Shown: in pieces, positions 10,311 to 19,551 of the stretch
Layout of the letters: every line of letters begins with the position of its first letter
Position numbering within the stretch: the first letter of the stretch is position 1
Origin: Pomphorhynchus laevis
Lineage: Eukaryota; Acanthocephala; Palaeacanthocephala; Echinorhynchida; Pomphorhynchidae
Length of the DNA: 64,000 bases
Assembly: GCA_012934845.2 (NCBI GenBank)
Contig: WNNJ02002338.1
Location: forward strand, 1-64,000
Direction: 5' to 3'
Program-made: the position numbers and the translations under genes
Notes under the pieces: model-generated
Database searches by the model: none
Seen by the model: only the letters and a program-made list of their open reading frames with translations
Told to the model about the DNA's origin: nothing

Positions 10311-10685
10311 TTAGATAATATGTTCTAAAATAAATAATTTACAGTTTTTAATATCATGTCTTATTAATCTCATATGTTTATGAAATATAGTTTGACTATT
10401 ATGCTGTATATTATATATGTGTTGCCTAAACCTAGTTTTTAACATTTGATATGTTTTTCCTATATATTGCAATCCACATGTGCATTGTATTAGATACACT
10501 ACACCTGCGGTATTGCAGTTACAATTATTATTAATATTTAATGAAAAACATTTGTTTGTCGTATTACTTACGATACAATTATTATTTATAACATCACAAA
10601 CTATACAATTTTTTCTGTTACATTTAAAAGATCTAAAATTGAAATCATTAGTACTTACGTATTTTTCCAATATTGTTGAATACAT
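10311..10685 (-). CDS. Naiad C N-terminal GIY-YIG endonuclease
   Basis: This 124-codon block starts at an ATG just after the leader. Residues 15-60 are cysteine-rich (FKCNRKNCIVCDV ... NKCFSLNINNNCNCN) and may bind zinc. The GIY-YIG core follows: GVVYLIQCTCGLQYIGKTY, with KTRFRQHI supplying the conserved arginine and a histidine, and FHKHMRLIRHD adding histidines. GIY-YIG nucleases nick target DNA to prime reverse transcription. One stop separates it from the sequence that continues (in other copies) NISILNQKLLEKEDFWIKT into the RT part. The same domain is read at 20493-20930 and 63634-63927. Confidence 0.9.
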   Translation of the reverse strand: MYSTILEKYVSTNDFNFRSFKCNRKNCIVCDVINNNCIVSNTTNKCFSLNINNNCNCNTAGVVYLIQCTCGLQYIGKTYQMLKTRFRQHIYNIQHNSQTIFHKHMRLIRHDIKNCKLFILEHII

Positions 10686-10689
10686 GTAA

Positions 10690-10969
10690 CTTTTAAGTCA
10701 TGATTTTTAACGTTGCTTTTTCGGTGTCGCCACCTAGTTTAGTTGACTCAGACTAAACTTACAACGGGCCATCCAGCAGCATCTGACAGGGGGCTGCTCT
10801 GCTTAAGGCAGTTGCAGGCTGGAACAAGATCTATAAAGATCTACCACCTTCACTTCACGCTCTACGCGGCCTAGCTATTGGCCATTACCTGGTCTCTTAA
10901 ACGTAATCACGTTAAGCAGTTTACATTTTAAAGTGTAAACACCTTGGGATGCAAACTTCTCCCTTTTTT
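10690..10969 (-). promoter_or_regulatory. Naiad C structured 5' leader
   Basis: About 280 bases of relatively GC-rich leader precede the ATG. It matches the leader of copy E (20205-20490). It is dense in short inverted repeats: GTTTACA/TGTAAAC, AACGT/ACGTT, AGATCT/AGATCT, CCAGC/GCTGG and TTTAGT/ACTAAA. Its composition contrasts sharply with the AT-rich coding part, suggesting an RNA or promoter function for the leader. Confidence 0.65.
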
Positions 10970-10983
10970 AAGAATTAATAATT

Positions 10984-12265
10984 CCTAGGTTTTATTGAAT
11001 TTATAATAATAATTCCTAGGTTTTATTAACCTAGGTTTTATTGAATTTTTATGTAACTTTGGATTCCAATATAATATATATAGTTTTAACCTTTTTATCT
11101 ATTATATACCCTTTTTATCTATTATAGAACAGTGAATTGTAATAATTGTTTCAAAACTCAACTCACGACGTTCATATGTTGTATTCACATTTAAATCATT
11201 AGAATTAACCTCTTTCATAAGTATGTCATAATAAAGCTTTTTGCATATGAAGACAAAGTTATTACTAGCTTTATCAATTGTTGTTATTATATAGTTATCC
11301 TTTAATTTAGTAAGTTCTTTATACATATCTTTATTAATTTTATCTTTCCTTTTATAATTGTTTGTTATTTTCATTTTATTTTTAATTTTATCAAATATAT
11401 AATCGTTCCAAATGTTAATCTTAGATATATTCGAGCTTTCACTATTAATCAGCTTACTAAAGTAATCATTCAAGTTATTATATAACGAATTGTAAATTTT
11501 ATTTTTGTCGTTGTTATTATTAAATCTATATTTATACCCTTTTGATAGCAGCTTTCTTAATTCACAATTTTCAATTAATTCTAGATTATGGGTACATATA
11601 TGTTCATTTATTTTATCAAAACTAAGACTTTTACAATTGCATTCTGTTTCCATTATGTTTCTAATATTATCGTTACATATTGATTTTAATTCTTTATTAT
11701 AATTACAAATTTTTCGTCCTAATGGTGGTAGGAGTTTGTACCTTATTTTAGGAATATATTTACTTAAATCTGATCCTATTCTTTCTTCACTTTTAGAATT
11801 ATTTAAAAGTCCACCTATATTTATGTTATCTATACATTTATTAATGAATTTTATGGTCAGTGTATATATTTTTTAAAAAATTTATCGTCCGAATTTAGCA
11901 TTTTGTATTACAATAACTGTCTATTATATAACTTAGCCTATCATAGTCGTTAATTAATTTTTAATTTATTGAACATATGATATCTTTAGAATAACTTCTT
12001 ATATTTACATAAAGATCTTTCAGCTTATTATCTCTTAAAAGTTGTTTTAATATTTCTAATTGTTCATTTATATGCATATCTTTTTTCATATTTTTAAGTT
12101 TATTTTTTTATTCCTTTTATCGCCATGACTTCTTGGCTTGCGTTTAACCGGATTATTATAATATAGTTGTTTATTATGTATTATACTACTTCTGCCAATT
12201 CCTTGTACCACGTCATTCAATCCTAACGGGTACATGAAATTAAGCGTTTTAATCCAAAAATCTTC
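10984..12265 (-). mobile_element. Naiad copy D (fragment)
   Basis: The minus-strand Naiad runs from the codons for MYPLGLNDVVQ (about 12230) through the CxC linker (ECNC near 11645) to the PKLHK region (about 11045). The 183-codon block at 11653-11102 is the longest open piece. The 3' half is missing. The junction with the leader of copy C is a patch of repeated CCTAGGTTTTATT units with an 8-bp foldback (11015-11022/11028-11035). Confidence 0.85.
11015..11035. repeat. Foldback at the Naiad D/C junction
   Basis: CCTAGGTT and AACCTAGG flank a 5-base loop, inside a patch where CCTAGGTTTTATT is also directly repeated. Part of the symmetry comes from CCTAGG itself being palindromic. Confidence 0.7.
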
Positions 12266-12497
12266 TCTTGATTGCCGTTGGACATTCGACTATTCACTAT
12301 TCTGGAACTGGAGCTAAACTTTTGGATCAAGGTTGCACCTTGAACTATTCAGGAGTTACCGACGGAAATCGACGGCAGGCCTGTGTAGGGATACTTACAA
12401 GTACCCGACTGTCGTTCGTGGTAGATAGGTTTATCCCTGTGAACGAAAGGTTGGCGTCTTTGAGACTTATAGTTAAAGAGTAAAAGGGATAACTGTT

Positions 12498-12902
12498 ATG
12501 TGTGCGTATGCTCCCAACATTATCTCGGAATACGCAGCCTTCGTTAAAGATCTTCAGGCTCTGCTTTATAGTACTCTTGTTGGAGATTCCCTCCTTCGAT
12601 TAGGTGACTTTAATGGTAATGTTGGTATCGGCAGTAGTACTTGGAAGGGAGTGCTTGGGAGGAACGGACTCTCTGATTCGAATGCGACTGGTGTTGAATC
12701 GCACTGTTGTTCTCGTAACAATTTGTGCACAACAAACACCATGTTTGAACATAAGAAGATCCATAGATGCACTTGGCATCATGTTTATCTCATTCAAAGA
12801 TCAATGATCGATTTTGTAATAGTTTCATCTGATCTGCGACGTTATGTTTTTGACAATCGTGTGAAGAGAGAGGCTGATATGTCAACCAATCAAACCTTGT
12901 AA
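12498..12902 (+). pseudogene. RTE-type LINE endonuclease fragment
   Basis: This open block of 134 codons corresponds to the middle of the APE nuclease. CAYAPNIISEYAAFVKDL matches the strand holding the YAP motif. LLRLGDFNGNVG carries the catalytic GDFN. RCTWHH and MIDFVIVSSDLRRYV correspond to the TW and DF/V elements near the end. The catalytic His block (expected as STDH) is read as MSTNQTL, so the key aspartate and histidine are lost and the domain should be inactive. Confidence 0.7.
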
Positions 12903-13408
12903 TTAGTAAACTTCGATGTCAGGATCGGATGCTAGACAAGCCTGGTAAACAAAACTTCGTGTGAGGGCTTTCTGGGATGGTCTAGACGATGTTTCTGTCT
13001 TTGATCTTTTTTCTGGCTACATTCGTGATGACTTCTCTCGGTTGCCGGAAGAGGTGAAGAGCATTTATCAGGATTGAGAGATGTTCAGGTCCTCGCTTGC
13101 CAAAGCAACTGTGAAAAGTTGTGGCTCGAAGGCATTAGGTACTTGTGGTGAAGGAAATACTCGAAATGATTGGTGTACACCAAAAGTTAGAGATTTTGCC
13201 CAACAGAAGAAGCTGGCTTATAAAGCAACTTTGTCAGATAAATCAGTGGAAGCTGTAGACAAGTACTGAAGGGCACGAGAGCTTCAGCTCGAGCAGTTAC
13301 CGAATCGAAGAAGGCGGCTTGGGAGAAGTTTGGATAGCACTTAACGCTTGATTATATGTCAGCTTCGAAGGAACCTTCGTGTTGGAAAGCAGAAAACTCC
13401 TCAAACTG

Positions 13409-13439
13409 TCTATGACAGGAGAGGATCTCCTGTCATAGA
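13409..13439. repeat. Foldback palindrome inside the RTE LINE (14-bp arms)
   Basis: Arms 13409-13422 (TCTATGACAGGAGA) and 13426-13439 are exact reverse complements with the loop GGA. The LINE reads on across it in one frame (VYDRRGSPVIEEILG), so it may be a local templated replacement. Confidence 0.9.
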
Positions 13440-13655
13440 AGAAATTCTTGGTTGTGGGAAAGATCATTTTAGAAGTCTCCTTAATCCGATGGATATGCCT
13501 TCTCTTGTAGAAGTAGAGCATTTAGAACTAATGGAAGAGCTCATCTCATTTGAAGAGGTCATTGCTGTTAAAAAAACTTCGTAATGACAAGTCTTCTGGA
13601 GTAGACGAGATTCGATCTGACGCTTTAAAGGCTCTCGACGCTGTTGGCATAAAGT

Positions 13656-13680
13656 GACTAACACGAATCTCGTGTTAGTC
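13656..13680. repeat. Foldback palindrome inside the RTE LINE (11-bp arms)
   Basis: GACTAACACGA and TCGTGTTAGTC flank the loop ATC. LINE sequence before and after it is in different frames, so a small rearrangement lies here. Confidence 0.9.
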
Positions 13681-14180
13681 GGGGCAAGGTTCCTAGTGAA
13701 TGGCGAACTGGGAAGGTGGTATCGATCTTTAAAAAGTTGACCAAAGAGTGTGTTTCAATTATTTGGGCATTGTGGGAGGTATTAAGGGAGTTTGAAGTAC
13801 CACACTATCTTCGGGTAGCTGTGGCTTCTCTGTATGAACAGAGTATGAGTTGAGTTTGTTTTCTAGGTAGGAAGTCTGAATCATTTCTATTGGGCGTTGG
13901 ACTTCGTCAGGGTTGTCCTTTGTCTACACTTTTGTTCCGTGTTTACATGGACAAAATTACGAAACGGGCTGCTCTGACGAATGTCAGTCTTTAGTTGGCT
14001 TCTTGTCCTGAGGACTTACAATGCCTACTAGATCGATTTACGATGGAATGCTAAGCGGCAGAGATGTTGGTTAGTACCTCCAAAATTGTCTATAGGTGTT
14101 CGTCTCGGATTCAGATGTCAATGTCAATCCAGATTGAGGAAAAGATTCTTCCTGATGGGTAGGATGTCTTGGGGTATTGA

Positions 14181-14202
14181 CAAGACAATCCAGATTGTCT
14201 TG
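14181..14202. repeat. Foldback plus direct repeat beside a Naiad tail stub
   Basis: CAAGACAAT and ATTGTCTTG flank the loop CCAG. The flanking TCTTGGGGTATT is directly repeated on both sides (about 14167 and 14210), and the Naiad tail begins immediately after the second copy. Confidence 0.9.
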
Positions 14203-14218
14203 AGAAATATCTTGGGGT

Positions 14219-14405
14219 ATTAGTCAATTCATAAAAATGACGTTTATTTTAAATTTCATTTTTTTTAACTTGATTTAAATTATAGAAAATCTAAAAACAA
14301 TTATTAATTTTATTATTTAATTATTACAATTTTGATTTAGCATTATTATGTTTTGTTTATTTTATAATTATATTAAATACGTAGACTCAGTTAGCTGATT
14401 TAATT
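14219..14405 (+). mobile_element. Naiad tail stub (last ~185 bp) in the RTE LINE
   Basis: Only the terminal part of the Naiad 3'UTR is present, from TATTAGTCAATTCATAAAAA to GTTAGCTGATTTAATT. RTE LINE sequence continues on the other side (GCGACAGAAACAACAAGGAG). Confidence 0.9.
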
Positions 14406-14975
14406 GTTCTCGTGGTGCGACAGAAACAACAAGGAGATTGAAAAGCGGATTTGTGTAGCTAACGCAGCAATGCTTTCTTTGTCGTGGTGAAGCGGTTGTT
14501 GAGTCTACGGGCAAAGTTTTCGGTTTACCACGCAATCTTCGTTCCTATCTTAACCTATGATCATGAACTTTGGTTTTGACCGAAAGGATAATATCTCGTA
14601 TACAGATGATTGAAATGAGGTTCCTTCGCAGTGTGGCCGTTCTTAACTTTAGAGATAAGGTTAGGAATTTGGTCATCATGGATTGACTCGGAGTAAAGTC
14701 GCTGCTTCTCCACATCGAAGAAAGTCAGCTGAGGTGGCAAGGACACGTTCTGAGGATGTCTAGGGATCGCCTTCCTCGAAGGGTTTTCCAGTCCGGCTCT
14801 CTGGAAAGAGACTTCTAGGTATACCTCGATACCGGTGGAAAGATAAAATCTCGAAACTGGCCGAAGACCGCCTTGGGCTATCTGAAAGCGAACTCTGGTA
14901 TGTCGCTCATGATCGCGATGTCTGGAGTAGTTTGGTTCGTGCACATCCTCCACGACCCGACATGCGGACCTGTAG

Positions 14976-15013
14976 TTGACAAGAAAAACCTCATATTATT
15001 TTTTTCTTGTCAA
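14976..15013. repeat. Foldback palindrome at the end of the RTE LINE (13-bp arms)
   Basis: TTGACAAGAAAAA and TTTTTCTTGTCAA flank a 12-base loop. It marks the border between the RTE LINE C-terminus and unrelated DNA leading to the eIF4E frame. Confidence 0.9.
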
Positions 15014-15139
15014 GAAATTGTTGTTGATATGTGAAGATATGCATATCTTTCCCGAGATACATAGCCACTGGCCTTGCATTTTATTTTACCGCTAGCATAA
15101 CAAATTATTTAATGTAAATTATTTTGTTATAAAACATGA

Positions 15140-15161
15140 TTAATCATTATAGCTTTTCTAG
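15140..15161 (+). promoter_or_regulatory. Possible 3' splice or trans-splice acceptor before eIF4E
   Basis: ATTATAGCTTTTCTAG ends exactly at the ATG of the eIF4E frame. The pyrimidine tract plus TAG resembles a splice acceptor. That would put an intron in the 5'UTR or allow spliced-leader addition. It could also be chance in AT-rich DNA. Confidence 0.35.
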
Positions 15162-15755
15162 ATGGCTACACAAACTTCCAGCGACGTCGAAAATTTGCCG
15201 GTAGACTTACGAGATCACAAACTTCATCGTGGCTGGTCATTTTGGATGAAAGATCCCAACATAAATAGTAGCAAATGGGACGATAGCTTAATCAATATCT
15301 GCACAGTGGGTAGCGTCGTAGAGTTTTGGCAGGCATTGAATTATCTACAACTTCCATATAAATTAGACAGGAATGCAGATTACTATTTTTTCCAGAAAGA
15401 TGTGCGACCTGTTTGGGAAGACAGTGCCCACAATAATGGTGGCTTTTGGGCACTAACAATAAGAACAGAAGACAATTTAAATCAGTATTGGATAAATACT
15501 CTTCTGGCGATGGTTGGCGAACAATTTTACGATGATAACGAAGGCGACCTTAATGATACAATAACTGGCTGCAGGATACAAATTCGAAGCGCTTATATTT
15601 CGAAATCAGAGCGTAGGGATAAAATGACATTATGGACCAGAAACACTTATAACGAATCAAGAAAAAACGCAATTGGAGATACTTGGAAAAGGGTTCTTGA
15701 TTGTCAAAATGAGAAAATAAATTATCACCGAAATGACGAGAAAAGTCATAATTAA
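15162..15755 (+). CDS. eIF4E: Eukaryotic translation initiation factor 4E-like, intronless
   Basis: This uninterrupted frame of 197 codons has the eIF4E fold order. The family binds the mRNA 5' cap, stacking the m7G base between two tryptophans. Both are visible: the W of SSKWDDS (equivalent to human W56) and the W of RPVWEDSAHNNGG (W102), followed by the conserved E that recognises the base. FWQALNYLQLP holds the dorsal tryptophan used by 4E-binding proteins. Further family blocks are GWSFWMKD near the start, WINTLLAMVGEQF and DKMTLWTRN. The loop carrying basic phosphate-binding residues is longer than usual (SAYISKSERRDK). Length fits the family's core without the long N-tail. The ATG directly follows TTTTCTAG, a plausible 3' splice (or trans-splice) acceptor. 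No introns are seen, so it may be a retrocopy or a single-exon gene. It is surrounded by transposons, yet open and with all key residues. Confidence 0.85.
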   Translation: MATQTSSDVENLPVDLRDHKLHRGWSFWMKDPNINSSKWDDSLINICTVGSVVEFWQALNYLQLPYKLDRNADYYFFQKDVRPVWEDSAHNNGGFWALTIRTEDNLNQYWINTLLAMVGEQFYDDNEGDLNDTITGCRIQIRSAYISKSERRDKMTLWTRNTYNESRKNAIGDTWKRVLDCQNEKINYHRNDEKSHN

Positions 15756-16387
15756 TTATTACCGACTACAATGAGTCTTTTAAAAACGATGAGATTTGCG
15801 AATTTTACATCATGAAAAACGCTTTAATTTTGAATTGTGTCATTAATTATATCATATAAATTTGTTCTTTATACTTTCGTTCAGCTCATTTCTTTGATCA
15901 CTATAAATGATCAATCACAATTATTGAGCACATCTATAACATATTATATATACGAAAGTTCCAACGTAAAGTGCCCGAAATTTTGCATAGGTGGTATGCA
16001 GATTATAGGGTATGTGTGAAAAATTTCAGTGAGATTCGTCCTTTATGGAACGAAATCGTATATATCGAACCCGGGTATGGATTCAATATTAATAAAATCA
16101 TCTAATTGAGTCTACATATTTAATATAATTATAAAATTAAAAAAAAACAATAAAAATATTAATGCATAGATTTATTAAGACCACTTTGTCTTTCGGGTTG
16201 GGTCAAACAAACAAGGAAAAACAGATTTGAAAATAAATAAATTTAAAATTTTTAAAGTATTAGAGTTTAAACTATCTTGTTATCTCTCCATATGGGATAT
16301 AATATACATACAAATTATATAGACAACGAATATCTAAAGCGAATATCTAAGCTATCATCTAATATCATCTGTAACTAAAGACTTCGC
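15756..16387. other. Downstream spacer with a decayed Naiad tail
   Basis: No convincing gene is seen. A minus-strand Naiad tail remnant lies at about 16096-16165 (AAATCATCTAATTGAGTCTAC, degenerate, limited to about 70 bases). The rest is AT-rich; the short open frame at 15837-16019 has no recognisable feature. Confidence 0.6.
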
Positions 16388-16633
16388 GTGTTTCATAAAA
16401 TCTACAACACATTGCCGTCGGAAACTCCTTGGAGAATGGAAGGGGCAAAGCTTGGTATTTGCCCGCATTGTAACAGGCCAATCGCACTTGCAAAATTCGG
16501 AAATGTACGTTTTCACAAGAGTTTTGGGGTTCGGTGCCCATGCACAAGCTGCGCTTCGATTGTTGATTACACACCCAATATTTCCTCTCTTGTCAAACTT
16601 ACAGCCGAACGTCAAACCTACAAATGATCTGAA

Positions 16634-16885
16634 ATGGCTTCAATCGACGACGTTTCCCACAATTTGAACGCATATGGAATGCTTCACCGTATTTGGGCAT
16701 CACCTACGCTGACAGTAAGACGAATACCTTGGAGTTTACGAAATAAAGCAGCTCGCATTTTTACTAATCTTATTGAGGAGGCACTAGAACATAAATCGCC
16801 ATATAGCTGGACTAGTCTTTTGGAGTTCGCAAAAGTGTGCCTATCAGCTCATTCAGTGATCACCGAAAGGTACGAAAACATATAG
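16634..16885 (+). pseudogene. OTU LINE N-terminal segment before the RT
   Basis: An open block (SIDDVSHNLNAYGMLHRIW ... LRNKAARIFTNLIEEAL ... SWTSLLEFAKVCLSAHS) resembles the conserved stretch upstream of the RT in R2/NeSL-like LINEs, where a W-x2-LL-x-F-x3-CL pattern is typical. It ends in a frame change near 16880. The next frame continues with the segment ELVRQGNYGKAMKRISSSR, also typical of this group. The equivalent block in copy 2 is at 41245-41508. Confidence 0.6.
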
Positions 16886-18594
16886 AAAATGGACTAAAGT
16901 CAGCCGAAAACAGGCAGTTTGACACTTCCTTTCTCACGCATGTTTGTGCTCAGCAAACGACCCAACATAAACACGACAAATCAACGACAATGACAATCGA
17001 ACTTGTGCGACAGGGAAACTACGGCAAAGCAATGAAACGAATATCTTCGTCACGGCTGGCGCCGTTCACAGAACAGACACACCGTAAGCTCACAGATTTG
17101 CACCCACCCGGTAAAGGTATTATAACCTCAATCCCAACGGCAGAACACGGTATTGTCATCGATTCGGATACCGTTCGTGATTCAATTTTCTCATTCCCCT
17201 CTGCATCGTCACCAGGTTGTCTGGGTTTAAGAGCCGAACACCTACAATACATGATCACAGCGGATCAGTCTGGAAAGCTTCTAAGCCGCCTGACACATCT
17301 GATTAATTATATGCTAGCCGGTGACCTTCCTGTAGATATATCTCGATATTTTGCGGGTGCAGATCTTTTCGCTCTAGAAAAACCAAATGGAGGTATACGC
17401 CCAATAACGGCAGGAGAATTGTTACGGAGGGTGTGTGCAAAGTGTATTTGCTCGAAGATGCGCGATAAGTTCACTCAAATATTTCAACCACAACAGGTCG
17501 GTGTTGCAGTGGCAAATGGCGCAGATTTAATAATTCACCAGGTTCGACGATCGCACGAACAGATGCACACCTCGGAAAATTGGGTCTGGGCAAAAGTAGA
17601 TGTTTCGAACACATTTAATACAGTTGACAGACAATGCTTTATTAACGCAGTCGACATTGAAGCACCTTCTATCGGACCGTGGATCAAATGGTGCTACTGG
17701 CAACCATCAAAATTTCGATTTGGAGCAGCAAAAAAATCTTACTTAAAAGCCTTACTCGAAACGGAAAATGTCAGAAAGGTGTGTGTGAAGGCGCAATCTG
17801 ATGTTCACGATTGTGAAATGTCACAAAAACATGCATCTGACAGTGAATCAATTATTAACAAATGTGCGGAATCGGCGAGAGAGGAAATTTATCTGTATAA
17901 GTCCGATGCAGAAAAAAACTTATTCGAACAATACGACTTTCGTGATAACTCTAGAACGGACATGCGGAAGCTGCGCTGCGCAGCGGCTGACGGGATTTCT
18001 GCTGCATTTCATAACCAGCTCAATGATTGTGGGATTGTGATCCGCGAGATCCCCAGCGATGGTAAATGCCTATTTCACGCCCTCTCTGACCAGATGACGG
18101 GTAATTTCGATAGTCACTCAGAGTATCGTGCGAATGTTTGCGACTACCTGGAGGCGAACAAGACGGAGTTTGAGCATTTCTTCGAAAACTTTGACAAATC
18201 GATCGCGCAGCTTCGCAAACCGCGTGTGTTTGCCGGAAATGAGGCACTGGTGGCTTTGGCTCGCCTCAAACGCGTTTCCATTGTCATTCACCAGGAAGGA
18301 ATTATGCCGTGGATTATTAACAGCAGCTCGATAAGCGAAGATTGCAGCCAAGATCCTTTACATGCCATTCATATAACAGAGTGCCTAGCTCCTTTGTTAG
18401 ACGACAAGAGCGCTAGCGAAAACAGCATTGAAGAGAATCGGCAAATCGAAGTTGAGGCGACGGAGCTTCACAATTCATATCACCGCAACGAGCACTACAA
18501 TAGCCTGCGAAGGATGGATAGCGACTGCGACGCACCAGTTTCAGTCAACCTTCGCGAATTCGGCCGCCGAGGGACACGACGCTGCCCACAATAG
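16837..18594 (+). CDS. RT (N-terminal half) fused in frame to OTUD3-like OTU protease
   Basis: 585 codons are open; the first ATG-independent codons are probably not the true start. Residues 55-90 (GNYGKAMKRISSSRLAP ... LTDLHPPGK) and 125-290 (GCLGLRAEHLQYM, LEKPNGGIRPITAGELLRR, AKVDVSNTFNTVDR = RT motif A) are RLE-LINE RT. Residues 305-395 are a charged linker. The OTU domain spans about 397-570: IREIPSDGKCLFHALSDQM has the catalytic D and C (Cys411), FAGNEALVALAR and VIHQEG are internal strands, and NEHYNSLRRMDSD has the catalytic His553. FAGNEA and EHY-S-RR resemble OTUD3 most. OTU enzymes cleave ubiquitin chains. A spacer of about 50 residues sits between VIHQ and the histidine block. The in-frame fusion arises from the internal deletion and need not be functional as RT. 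Confidence 0.8.
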   Translation: MPISSFSDHRKVRKHIENGLKSAENRQFDTSFLTHVCAQQTTQHKHDKSTTMTIELVRQGNYGKAMKRISSSRLAPFTEQTHRKLTDLHPPGKGIITSIPTAEHGIVIDSDTVRDSIFSFPSASSPGCLGLRAEHLQYMITADQSGKLLSRLTHLINYMLAGDLPVDISRYFAGADLFALEKPNGGIRPITAGELLRRVCAKCICSKMRDKFTQIFQPQQVGVAVANGADLIIHQVRRSHEQMHTSENWVWAKVDVSNTFNTVDRQCFINAVDIEAPSIGPWIKWCYWQPSKFRFGAAKKSYLKALLETENVRKVCVKAQSDVHDCEMSQKHASDSESIINKCAESAREEIYLYKSDAEKNLFEQYDFRDNSRTDMRKLRCAAADGISAAFHNQLNDCGIVIREIPSDGKCLFHALSDQMTGNFDSHSEYRANVCDYLEANKTEFEHFFENFDKSIAQLRKPRVFAGNEALVALARLKRVSIVIHQEGIMPWIINSSSISEDCSQDPLHAIHITECLAPLLDDKSASENSIEENRQIEVEATELHNSYHRNEHYNSLRRMDSDCDAPVSVNLREFGRRGTRRCPQ

Positions 18595-18786
18595 GAGGAA
18601 ATACATTGAGTGAATTTATTTGGTGACGTTTATTTCTTTTTAGAATTTAAAAATTGAAAAAATGCAGGATTAAACAAATTTGATAATAAATACTCAAAAA
18701 TGATAATAAATACAAAAATGCAGGAATTAACATTTAAGTCATCAGTATACAACATTGAAGCTGTATCGCCGTTAATTTTGCTTAGC

Positions 18787-19400
18787 TTAGTGTGGAGATC
18801 CATTAGAAATAATAAAGAGAAGAGGACTTAAATAGTCGTCTTGTAACACATATCGATCTGCGATAATCGGTAGCGAATAGTTAAGGCAGTCATACACTCT
18901 CGATATATTTCCCTGTAGAATATTGTGCAATAGCGAAAGCAACCTACCATGAATACCAAACCTTACAAGTTTACTCAAATAACATTAGTGAGCTATTTTT
19001 AGAGTCAAATGCTTTGACAAAATCTACAAAATGGCATTAAATTACCTACCAAATTTAAACGACGAAACTACGCAATTTCGAATAATATTAAAAGCGTCTG
19101 TAGTAGATAGTCATCTCCGAAAACTAAATTGTTATGAAGTGAGACAAACCGAACAAAATCACTGAATATACTTCGCAATTACACATCTTAAAAGTTTATA
19201 TGAATGATTCAGTAAGCAATCCCCCTGTACGAATCTGGAGAATTCATGTTACCCTTTCCTTTATATAGAATCTTCGGCACTGTCTCGCCATGATGACGGT
19301 GTAGGCGTTTCAAAAAGGTTACCATTAAATAACTGATACCAATATCGAGACAGGATAAAACATGTTGACTTTAAGTGCTCTACACAATTTTCATCATGTC
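18787..19400 (-). pseudogene. LINE RT relic
   Basis: Minus-strand RT blocks occur in order but in different frames: LYKGKGNMNSPDSYRGIAY (about 19285-19205), FVDFVKAFDSKNSSL (motif A, about 19033-18990), then LSKLVRFGIHGRLLSLLHN and LQDDYLSPLLF (motif B, about 18978-18800). They fit an APE-type LINE. The catalytic motif C is not seen, and the relic ends near 18787. Confidence 0.6.
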
Positions 19401-19551
19401 CGCTGCTTTATTATTAACCATGGTATCAAGAGCCTATATAATCTCTTCAACTGTGAACAGATCATAAATAGTATATGAGTCAAGCTCAGCTAACCTTATA
19501 ATCGAATATGACTGGTAAAAAATTAATGATTTTTACGATAGCAAATTGAAT

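Larger units (their letters stand above)
7600..10969 (-). mobile_element. Naiad copy C: near full-length N-terminal-GIY-YIG Penelope-like element
   Basis: This is the most complete Naiad here. In element sense: a structured leader (10969-10690), the GIY-YIG endonuclease (10685-10311), the linker with a CxC motif (codons for ETECNCK at about 9647-9627), the reverse transcriptase (to 7976) and a 375-bp 3' tail (7975-7600). In published Naiad/Chlamys elements the endonuclease is N-terminal and is joined to the RT by a CxC domain; canonical Penelope elements have it C-terminal. Reading as one frame of about 900 codons needs two interruptions to be bridged, so this copy is slightly damaged. It sits head to tail between fragments D and B. 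Confidence 0.9.
12272..14975 (+). mobile_element. RTE/BovB-like LINE, degraded
   Basis: The plus strand encodes, in several frames, an APE endonuclease (VCAYAPN at about 12501; LGDFNGNVG at about 12606; MIDFVIVSSDLRRYV at about 12804), an RT with a motif-B block (VGLRQGCPLSTLLF at about 13894-13936) and the characteristic C-terminus (SRDRLPRRVFQSG and PRYRWKDKISKLAEDRLGL at about 14762-14885). These match the RTE/BovB-type family often annotated as craniofacial development protein 2-like. Many frame changes and three foldback palindromes interrupt it, and a Naiad tail stub sits at 14219-14405. Confidence 0.75.
16388..18600 (+). mobile_element. RLE-type LINE with C-terminal OTU domain, copy 1 (internally deleted)
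   Basis: The 5' part encodes a cysteine-rich head (LGICPHCNRPIALAKFG, then FGVRCPCTSCA at about 16456-16560), followed by the region preceding RT in RLE-type LINEs and half of the RT. After motif A the sequence jumps directly to a linker and an OTU protease domain, skipping the part that copy 2 keeps (rest of RT, zinc knuckle, RLE nuclease). Copies 1 and 2 stop matching about 15 bases after the OTU stop codon, so the OTU domain lies at the very 3' end of the element. Confidence 0.8.

Noticed and set aside
8814-10685. Selenocysteine codons in Naiad
   Set aside because: The interruption in copy C is a TAA and the other breaks are frame changes; no recurrent in-frame TGA shared by copies was found.
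16837-18594. Host RT-OTU fusion gene
   Set aside because: The same OTU domain sits at the same element position in copy 2, and the fusion in copy 1 results from deletion of the RT palm and nuclease. An exapted role remains possible but nothing in the sequence supports it.
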